Part shown: piece after piece, positions 1 through 4,312 of the stretch | How positions within the stretch are numbered: position 1 is the first letter of the stretch | How the letters are laid out: the number at the start of each line of letters is the position of its first letter | Assembly (NCBI GenBank): GCA_937967955.1 | Contig: CALBUB010000130.1 | Location: forward strand, 1 to 5,604 | Source of the DNA: an uncultured Bacillota bacterium | Lineage (GTDB): Bacteria; Bacillota; Clostridia; Tissierellales; Tepidimicrobiaceae | Direction of reading: 5' to 3' | DNA length: 5,604 nt | Translations under genes and position numbers: made by a program | The notes under the pieces: generated by a model | Databases searched by the model: none | What the model was told of the DNA's origin: nothing | What the model saw: the letters and a program-made list of their open reading frames with translations, nothing else

Positions 1-92
1 TAGCATTACCTGTTATTCCTTCTTTAAAGATAACAGATTTAGGCTTGTTTGATGTAGATAAGTTTAAGTTTATAAATTTAGAAGTTAAGTAA
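1..92 (+). CDS. C-terminal tail of an unidentified upstream gene (partial)
   Basis: Reading from base 3, 29 sense codons run without interruption to a TAA stop at 90-92; the other two + frames stop early (TAG at base 1, and TGA near base 50). The visible peptide begins ALPVIPSLKITDLGLF and ends FKFINLEVK. The terminator hairpin at 91-116 begins inside the stop codon, which is what a genuine 3' gene end looks like and is the main reason to call this coding. The family is not recognised from so short a tail, so no function is assigned. It could be another hut gene, but nothing in the peptide shows this. Confidence 0.55.
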   Translation, partial: ALPVIPSLKITDLGLFDVDKFKFINLEVK

Positions 93-126
93 GCCTGCGA
101 CTTAAGTCGTAGGCTTTATATTTTAT
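91..126 (+). terminator. Intrinsic terminator of the upstream gene
   Basis: Bases 91-116 form a self-complementary stem centred on CTTAAG (101-106): AAGCCTGCGACTT pairs with AAGTCGTAGGCTT, all Watson-Crick except one G-U. The central TTAA would open as the loop. The stem is followed by a T-rich run, TATATTTTAT (117-126). Placement right at the upstream stop codon fits a Rho-independent terminator that separates the previous gene from the hut leader. Confidence 0.75.
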
Positions 127-144
127 GTTGCTTAATACAGATTA

Positions 145-176
145 AAGTTAGTCAGTAAGAAAAAATCTTGCAACTT
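145..176 (+). promoter_or_regulatory. Bulged RNA hairpin abutting the leader-peptide SD
   Basis: AAGTT (145-149) can pair with AACTT (172-176), and GTAAGA (155-160) with TCTTGC (166-171, one G-U pair), closing an AAAAA loop. This leaves a five-base bulge, AGTCA (150-154), on the 5' arm. The structure ends exactly where the AGGAG at 177-181 begins, so it could affect access to that ribosome binding site. Seen by eye; no folding energy was calculated, and short AT-rich pairings arise by chance. Confidence 0.3.
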
Positions 177-189
177 AGGAGAAATAAAT

Positions 190-258
190 TTGCATACTCA
201 TTTTTTGACTCATATTAAGATTGAGGGCTGGTTCCCTGGGCATATAAGGTCAACCTAA
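190..258 (+). CDS. Possible histidine-rich leader peptide (22 codons, TTG start)
   Basis: A TTG at 190-192 lies 8 nt after an AGGAG SD sequence (177-181) and opens a frame of 22 codons ending at TAA 256-258. The peptide begins MHTHFLTHIK and ends WFPGHIRST. Histidine occupies positions 2, 4, 8 and 18, all as CAT codons; two copies of ACTCAT (196-201 and 208-213) create the His/Thr-rich start. Upstream of a histidine-degradation operon, this composition suggests a regulatory leader peptide that senses histidine or charged tRNA-His. Against it: TTG is a weaker start, the frame is open back to 136, and the TTGACA promoter of hutU lies downstream, so a more distal promoter or readthrough would be needed. 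It could instead be the relic of a decayed gene. It resembles no known leader peptide that I can name. Confidence 0.35.
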   Translation: MHTHFLTHIKIEGWFPGHIRST

Positions 259-300
259 ATTTAGGGAAATTTAGAAAAGATAGGCTTAAATTTGTTTTTT
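254..300 (+). terminator. Weak attenuator-like stems followed by T6
   Basis: The palindrome CCTAAATTTAGG (254-265) overlaps the stop codon of the candidate leader peptide. Next, AAATTTA (267-273) can pair with TAAATTT (287-293), followed by G and six T residues (295-300). The 3' part of the palindrome and the next bases (AGGGAA, 263-268) can alternatively pair with TTCCCT (232-237) inside the leader frame, so the stems compete. The stem before the T run is short and made only of A-T pairs, so termination would be weak; this is a candidate attenuator, not an established one. Confidence 0.25.
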
Positions 301-322
301 ATATATCAACTGTAATTATGAC

Positions 323-336
323 ATTGTAACTACAAT
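323..336 (+). promoter_or_regulatory. Perfect dyad of TGTA-N2-TACA type, candidate repressor operator
   Basis: ATTGTA-AC-TACAAT is a perfect 6+2+6 inverted repeat. It contains TGTA-N2-TACA, the form of site reported for HutC-type GntR repressors that control hut operons in Pseudomonas, although the centre here is AC. A TGTAAT hexamer at 311-316 could be a -10 element of a weak upstream promoter whose start would fall on this dyad; no good -35 goes with it. No hutC gene is visible in the window, so the cognate protein is unknown. Confidence 0.3.
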
Positions 337-373
337 AAATGCAAAATATTAAAAGCAAACATTCATATAAAAG

Positions 374-388
374 AATATTCGGAAATTA
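374..388 (+). promoter_or_regulatory. CodY-box-like sequence
   Basis: AATATTCGGAAATTA matches the CodY consensus AATTTTCWGAAAATT at 11 of 15 positions (mismatches at 4, 8, 13 and 15). CodY represses the hut operon of Bacillus subtilis when amino acids are plentiful, so a site about 55 bp upstream of the TTGACA box would make biological sense. Four mismatches in AT-rich DNA is weak evidence by itself. Confidence 0.2.
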
Positions 389-403
389 ATCATAACTTAA
401 GAG

Positions 404-410
404 AAGGAGG
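404..410 (+). other. Orphan Shine-Dalgarno with no start codon
   Basis: AAGGAGG is a perfect SD, but no ATG, GTG or TTG follows within usable distance; the next bases are AAAAATTAAGCTAAAAAACA. Only a non-canonical ATT (415-417) is suitably placed, and it would give a six-codon peptide stopping at TAA 433-435. It may be the remnant of a lost small gene or a purine-rich protein-binding site. A similar arrangement recurs at 4237-4266, upstream of the permease. Confidence 0.4.
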
Positions 411-443
411 AAAAATTAAGCTAAAAAACATATAACTAACTAG

Positions 444-475
444 TTGACATATTTTCATAAATAAGTTAATAATAT
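444..475 (+). promoter_or_regulatory. Probable sigma-A promoter of hutU
   Basis: A perfect -35 hexamer, TTGACA, lies at 444-449. With a 17-nt spacer the -10 would be TAATAA (467-472); TAATAT at 470-475 is a better hexamer but needs a 20-nt spacer. The -10 is therefore ambiguous, within a TA-rich block. Transcription would start near 479-485, giving a 5' UTR of roughly 80 nt before hutU. This is the clearest promoter in the leader. Confidence 0.5.
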
Positions 476-510
476 ATAAAATAGTATTAATATTTTATTG
501 GGTGAATTTA

Positions 511-529
511 TTTAAGTAATATACTTCAA
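511..529 (+). promoter_or_regulatory. Inverted repeat in the presumed hutU 5' UTR
   Basis: AAGTA (514-518) and TACTT (522-526) form a perfect dyad around ATA; after one mismatch on each side, TT (511-512) and AA (528-529) continue the symmetry. It lies about 30-50 nt downstream of the presumed start site, where a bound repressor or an RNA hairpin could influence expression. A second small stem, TTAAC (533-537) with GTTAA (546-550), directly precedes the hutU SD. The regulator is unknown. Confidence 0.3.
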
Positions 530-548
530 TTGTTAACATTTTAAGGTT

Positions 549-556
549 AAGGAGGG
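549..556 (+). promoter_or_regulatory. Ribosome binding site of hutU
   Basis: AAGGAGGG ends 6 nt before the ATG at 563, a near-perfect match to the anti-SD sequence at suitable spacing. It fixes the hutU start and predicts efficient translation. Confidence 0.85.
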
Positions 557-562
557 AAGGAC

Positions 563-2593
563 ATGATAAACAATGCCGATATTTCAAAGGCCATGACCAT
601 AGACCTTGGCCAAATTTTTGACGAACTACCCCCTATGCCTAAATTTGTAGAAGGCATAAGGAGGGCTCCAAAGAGGGAATTTACCCTATCTAAAAAGGAA
701 ACAGAAATAGCCCTTAAAAATGCCCTCAGATACATACCAGAAAAATGGCATGAACAGTTGGCGCCAGAATTTTTGGATGAACTTCTTACCTACGGTAGAA
801 TATATGGTTATAGATTTAGGCCAGAAGGAAGGATATACGGAAAACCAATAGATGAATATAAAGGAAAAAGTATAGAAGGAAAGGCTTTCCAAGTGATGAT
901 AGATAACAATCTAGATTTTGAAGTAGCCCTATATCCCTATGAACTAGTTACCTATGGAGAAACGGGACAAGTTTGCCAAAACTGGATGCAGTATCAATTG
1001 ATAAAGAGGTATTTAGAAGAGTTGACAGAAGACCAGACTTTAGTAGTAGTATCTGGCCATCCACTAGGCTTATTTAGATCTAATCCTAATAGCCCAAGGG
1101 TCATAATAACCAATGGCTTGATGGTAGGCATGTTTGATGACCAAGAACATTGGAATAAAGCTGCAGCCATGGGAGTAGCTAACTATGGTCAAATGACAGC
1201 TGGAGGCTGGATGTACATTGGACCTCAGGGAATAGTCCATGGAACTTATAACACCATCCTAAATGCTGGAAGGATTAAATTAGGAATAGAAGAAGACCTA
1301 AGAGGCCACCTATTTGTAAGCTCTGGCCTAGGAGGCATGAGTGGTGCCCAAGGAAAAGCTATAAAAATTGCTAAAGGAGTAGGAATAATAGCAGAGGTAG
1401 ACTATTCAAGAATACAAACAAGGCTTGACCAAGGCTGGATAGATACAGTAGTGGATGATATAGAAGAAGCCTTTAAATTGGCAAAAGAATATATGGACAA
1501 GAAGGAACCAATTGCTATTGCCTACTATGGAAATATAGTAGATCTGCTTGAGTATGCAGTGAAAAACAACATACATATAGAACTATTATCAGACCAGACT
1601 TCTTGCCATGTGCCTTATGATGGAGGCTACTGTCCACAGGGGATAACTTTTGAAGAAAGAACTAGGCTTTTAGCTGCAGATAGGGAGAAATTTGTGGAAT
1701 TAGTCAACAAATCTCTAATACACCATTTTGAGCTTATAAAAGAGCTGGTAAATAGAGGTACCTACTTCTTCGATTATGGTAACAGCTTCATGAAGGCAGT
1801 ATTTGACGCAGGTGCCAAGGATATAGCTAAAAACGGCAAGGATGAAAGTGATGGCTTCATATTCCCTTCCTATGTGGAAGACATAATGGGACCAATGCTA
1901 TTTGACTATGGCTATGGCCCCTTTAGATGGGTGTGCTTAAGTGGAAAACGTGAAGATTTAATTAAGACTGATAAGGCTGCTATGGAGTGTATAGATCCAA
2001 ACAGGAGGTTCCAGGACAGAGACAATTGGATATGGATAAGGGATGCAGAAAAGAACAATTTGGTAGTAGGAACCCAAGCTAGAATACTATACCAGGATGC
2101 CATAGGCAGAATGAAGATAGCCCTTAAATTTAATGAGATGGTAAGAAAGGGAGAAATAGGCCCAGTAATGCTAGGAAGAGACCATCACGATACAGGAGGT
2201 ACCGACTCACCCTTTAGGGAGACCTCAAATATATACGATGGCAGCAACATAATGGCAGATATGGCAACCCACTGCTTTGCAGGAAATGCAGCTAGAGGCA
2301 TGAGCTTAGTTGCCCTACACAATGGAGGAGGAGTCGGAATAGGTAAAGCTATAAATGGAGGCTTTGGACTAGTACTAGATGGAAGTGAAAGGGTAGACAA
2401 CATAATAAAACAAGCAATGCCATGGGATGTAATGGTAGGGGTAGCTAGAAGATCCTGGGCAAGAAATGAGCACGCAATAGAGACAGTAATTGAATACAAT
2501 AAAGAATTTAAAGATACAGATCACATAACCCTTCCATATATTGCAGATGATGAATTGGTTAAAAAATTAGTTGATGAAAAATACGGAAAATAA
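563..2593 (+). CDS. hutU: Urocanate hydratase (urocanase), long eukaryote-like form
   Basis: This cytosolic enzyme uses tightly bound NAD+ as an electrophile to convert urocanate to 4-imidazolone-5-propionate, the second step of histidine degradation. The 676-residue protein shows family hallmarks in order: LVTYGETGQV (129-137), SGHPLGLF (164-171), YGQMTAGGWMYIGPQGIVHG (208-227), the nucleotide-binding loop SGLGGMSGAQ (254-263), DQTSCH (344-349), FRWVC (454-458), where Cys458 corresponds to the conserved urocanase cysteine, ARILYQD (506-512), GRDHHDTGGTDSPFRETSNI (538-557) and LHNGGGVGIG (585-594). The HHDTGGTDSPFRETSN block and the length match the animal UROC1 type (676 residues in human), not the roughly 550-residue Bacillus and Pseudomonas enzymes. 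The ATG at 563 is supported by the SD at 549-556. No frameshift or missing motif is seen. hutH follows after about 50 nt, so the two genes are probably cotranscribed. Confidence 0.98.
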   Translation: MINNADISKAMTIDLGQIFDELPPMPKFVEGIRRAPKREFTLSKKETEIALKNALRYIPEKWHEQLAPEFLDELLTYGRIYGYRFRPEGRIYGKPIDEYKGKSIEGKAFQVMIDNNLDFEVALYPYELVTYGETGQVCQNWMQYQLIKRYLEELTEDQTLVVVSGHPLGLFRSNPNSPRVIITNGLMVGMFDDQEHWNKAAAMGVANYGQMTAGGWMYIGPQGIVHGTYNTILNAGRIKLGIEEDLRGHLFVSSGLGGMSGAQGKAIKIAKGVGIIAEVDYSRIQTRLDQGWIDTVVDDIEEAFKLAKEYMDKKEPIAIAYYGNIVDLLEYAVKNNIHIELLSDQTSCHVPYDGGYCPQGITFEERTRLLAADREKFVELVNKSLIHHFELIKELVNRGTYFFDYGNSFMKAVFDAGAKDIAKNGKDESDGFIFPSYVEDIMGPMLFDYGYGPFRWVCLSGKREDLIKTDKAAMECIDPNRRFQDRDNWIWIRDAEKNNLVVGTQARILYQDAIGRMKIALKFNEMVRKGEIGPVMLGRDHHDTGGTDSPFRETSNIYDGSNIMADMATHCFAGNAARGMSLVALHNGGGVGIGKAINGGFGLVLDGSERVDNIIKQAMPWDVMVGVARRSWARNEHAIETVIEYNKEFKDTDHITLPYIADDELVKKLVDEKYGK

Positions 2594-2628
2594 CCTTGGC
2601 AGAAGAGGGCTAGTCTTAAATGAATTGC

Positions 2629-2636
2629 AAAGGGGG
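2629..2636 (+). promoter_or_regulatory. Ribosome binding site favouring the TTG start of hutH
   Basis: AAAGGGGG lies 7 nt before TTG 2644. The upstream in-frame ATG (2620) has only AAGAGGG (2603-2609), 10 nt away. Five consecutive Gs can pair with CCUCC of 16S rRNA through one G-U. This site and the family N-terminus decide for TTG. Confidence 0.5.
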
Positions 2637-2643
2637 ACCTGTT

Positions 2644-4173
2644 TTGAAGAAAATAATTATAGACGGTAATAGTTTAACCTTAGAGGATGTTGTCCAAGTT
2701 TGCCGACATTATAGGGAAGTGGAATTATCTCAAGAAGCTAAAGAAAATATACTAAAGTCTAGAAAGGTAGTAGATGATTTTGTAGAAAATGAACAAATAG
2801 TATATGGAATAACCACAGGCTTTGGAAAATTTAGCGATGTAACCATATCCAAGGAGGATTCAAAGCTTCTCCAGAGGAATTTAATTGTATCCCATGCTGT
2901 AGGGGCAGGGGAGCCTTTCCCAACAGATGTAGTTAGAGGCATAATGCTTCTAAGGATAAACAGTTTAGCAAAGGGCTACTCAGGAGTAAGGTTAGAGACT
3001 ATAGAGACTTTAATAGAAATGCTAAATAAAAGGGTCCATCCTGTTATACCAGAAAAGGGTTCTTTAGGTGCAAGTGGTGATTTGGCTCCCCTCTCCCATA
3101 TGGTCCTCCCTATGCTTGGTTTAGGTAAAGCCGAGTATCAGGGAGAGATATTGGATGGAGCAGATGCCATGGCTAAGGCAGGAATAGATACCATCGAATT
3201 AACTGCTAAGGAAGGACTGGCTTTAATAAATGGAACCCAAGCTATGACAGCTGTTGGTGCCCTTACAGTTTATGATGCCATAGACTTATTAAAGGTAGCC
3301 GATATAGCTGCTGCATTGAGCTTCGAGGCGCAAAATGGGGTTGTAAATGCCCTAGATAGTAGAATCCATAAATTGCGTCCTCATAGGGGACAAATGGATA
3401 CAGCTGAGATAATACTAAAGCTTCTTCAAGGCAGCCATATGACTTCAAAACAAGGGGAGATAAGGGTACAAGATGCCTATGCTCTAAGGTGTGTTCCTCA
3501 AGTCCATGGAGCAAGCAAGGATGCCATTAACTACGTGAAGGAAAAGATTGAAATAGAAATAAACTCTGTTACAGACAACCCATTGGTATTTCCTGACACT
3601 AAGGAAGGCCTTTCGGGAGGAAACTTCCATGGTCAGCCTATGGCCCTTAGTTTAGATCTCTTAGGTATAGCTTTGTCAGAGATAGCTAATATCTCAGAAA
3701 GGCGTTTAGAAAGGTTAGTTAATCCAGCTTTAAGTGGACTACCTGCCTTTTTAGTTGAAAAGGGAGGTCTAAACTCTGGCTTTATGATAGTCCAGTATTC
3801 GGCAGCGGCCTTAGTTTCTGAAAACAAGGTGTTGGCCCATCCGGCCAGTGTAGATTCCATTCCATCATCAGCCAACCAAGAGGATCATGTCTCCATGGGA
3901 ACCATAGCTGCAAGAAAGGCAAAGGAGATAATGGAAAATACAAGAAGGGTACTGGCCATGGAGCTAATGTGTGCCTGCCAAGCTATAGACTTAAGGGGCA
4001 ATAAAGGGCTAGGTTTAGGAACGAAGGCTGCCTATGAATTAATTAGGAAGGAAGTAGACACCCTTGTAGATGACAGGCCTCTTTATGAGGATATTAATAA
4101 ATGTGAATATTTAATAACAAGTAGAAAACTAATAGAAAAAGTAGAAAGTGTAGCTGGAGAAATAAACTTTTAG
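2644..4173 (+). CDS. hutH: Histidine ammonia-lyase (histidase)
   Basis: This cytosolic, probably homotetrameric enzyme carries out the first step of histidine degradation, L-histidine to trans-urocanate plus ammonia. It uses a 4-methylidene-imidazol-5-one (MIO) group that forms autocatalytically from Ala-Ser-Gly. Numbered from the TTG start (509 residues, normal for the family), the MIO triad is A143-S144-G145 in GSLGASGDLAPL. Other active-site residues known from the Pseudomonas putida enzyme are recognisable: Y54 (YGITTGFG), H84 (SHAVG), N196 (LINGTQ), Q276/Y279/R282 (QDAYALR), F328 (GGNFHGQP) and E413 (NQEDHVSMG). This numbering differs from P. putida by one at most, which supports the TTG start over the in-frame ATG at 2620; the latter would add eight residues (MNCKGGPV) not typical of the family. 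No damage is seen. The gene lies 50 nt after hutU, without an intervening terminator, and is presumably in the same operon. Confidence 0.97.
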   Translation: MKKIIIDGNSLTLEDVVQVCRHYREVELSQEAKENILKSRKVVDDFVENEQIVYGITTGFGKFSDVTISKEDSKLLQRNLIVSHAVGAGEPFPTDVVRGIMLLRINSLAKGYSGVRLETIETLIEMLNKRVHPVIPEKGSLGASGDLAPLSHMVLPMLGLGKAEYQGEILDGADAMAKAGIDTIELTAKEGLALINGTQAMTAVGALTVYDAIDLLKVADIAAALSFEAQNGVVNALDSRIHKLRPHRGQMDTAEIILKLLQGSHMTSKQGEIRVQDAYALRCVPQVHGASKDAINYVKEKIEIEINSVTDNPLVFPDTKEGLSGGNFHGQPMALSLDLLGIALSEIANISERRLERLVNPALSGLPAFLVEKGGLNSGFMIVQYSAAALVSENKVLAHPASVDSIPSSANQEDHVSMGTIAARKAKEIMENTRRVLAMELMCACQAIDLRGNKGLGLGTKAAYELIRKEVDTLVDDRPLYEDINKCEYLITSRKLIEKVESVAGEINF

Positions 4174-4180
4174 TTTTATA

Positions 4181-4221
4181 AGGGTAAATGCAAATAGGCT
4201 CTTCCTATTTGCATTTACCCT
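4181..4221 (+). terminator. Perfect 18-bp hairpin after hutH, lacking a U-tract
   Basis: AGGGTAAATGCAAATAGG (4181-4198) is exactly complementary to 4204-4221 around the loop CTCTT, starting 7 nt after the hutH stop. Neither side carries the T run of a typical intrinsic terminator: downstream is ATGGATATAAAAAG, and the opposite strand continues TATAAAACT. The structure is certain, the function is not. It may cause partial termination, stabilise the 3' end of the hutUH message, or serve as a processing site that sets permease expression apart from that of the enzymes. Confidence 0.5.
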
Positions 4222-4235
4222 ATGGATATAAAAAG

Positions 4236-4300
4236 AAAGGAGGGAATTAGAAGCTTTTTTTCATATTTTAGCTAGTATATTAAATAAAAATAAAAAATAG
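4236..4300 (+). other. Second orphan SD and AT-rich block resembling the hutU promoter region
   Basis: AAAGGAGGG (4236-4244) is a strong SD with no ATG, GTG or TTG after it at usable spacing; the permease ATG is almost 70 nt further on and has its own SD. The order GGAGG, AATTA, AGCT, six identical bases, CATAT, CTAGT, ATATT, AAATAA is the same as at 406-464 in the leader, with gaps. The copy here lacks the TGAC of the TTGACA box, so no convincing promoter is left. AT-rich chance similarity is possible. Confidence 0.3.
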
Positions 4301-4301
4301 A

Positions 4302-4308
4302 GAGGTGA
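4302..4308 (+). promoter_or_regulatory. Ribosome binding site of the permease gene
   Basis: GAGGTGA ends 4 nt before the ATG at 4313, a good SD match at slightly short spacing. It selects this ATG over the later in-frame ATG codons. Confidence 0.7.
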
Positions 4309-4312
4309 GCTT

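Larger units (their letters stand above)
93..562 (+). other. Long AT-rich leader/promoter region of the hut genes
   Basis: This stretch of about 470 nt holds no ordinary-sized gene on either strand. Most of it is strongly AT-rich, with one conspicuously GC-richer island at about 223-255 that falls inside a possible leader-peptide frame. The candidate elements, each listed separately, are a bulged hairpin, a His-rich short frame, a T6-associated stem, two dyads, a CodY-like box, an orphan SD and a TTGACA promoter. For a two-enzyme catabolic operon this is much more non-coding sequence than the tight packing of the rest of the window would suggest. Confidence 0.8.

Noticed and set aside
138..159. 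Cluster of NAG triplets (AAG, TAG, CAG, AAG at 145-159) recalling HutP binding sites
   Set aside because: HutP of Bacillus subtilis recognises NAG triplets separated by about four bases and placed at a terminator. Here the spacing is one base and there is no terminator at that point.
222..240. AGGGCTGGTTCCCTGGG looked like the T-box element of a tRNA-sensing leader
   Set aside because: It does not match the conserved AGGGTGGNACCGCG core, and no Stem I with a specifier loop is recognisable upstream. It also lies in frame within the candidate leader peptide, which explains its local GC content.
337..346. TAAATGCAAA shared between the leader and the hairpin at 4181-4221
   Set aside because: Ten identical AT-rich bases without flanking similarity are expected by chance, and the leader copy has no partner arm forming a comparable hairpin.
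93..562. Search for a CRISPR array, tRNA or insertion sequence in the leader
   Set aside because: No regularly spaced direct repeats, cloverleaf with a GTTCRAA-type arm, or paired terminal inverted repeats with a transposase frame could be seen.
2185..2499. 104-codon open frame on the minus strand inside hutU
   Set aside because: It lies wholly opposite a strongly conserved coding part of hutU, has no good ribosome binding site, and its peptide is low-complexity and resembles no protein I know. It is a shadow of hutU codon usage.
4232..4261. A-rich/T7 stretch around AAGCTTTTTTT read as an intrinsic terminator before the permease
   Set aside because: The T residues would be consumed in pairing with the upstream A-rich strand, the loop is large, and no GC-rich stem precedes the T run.
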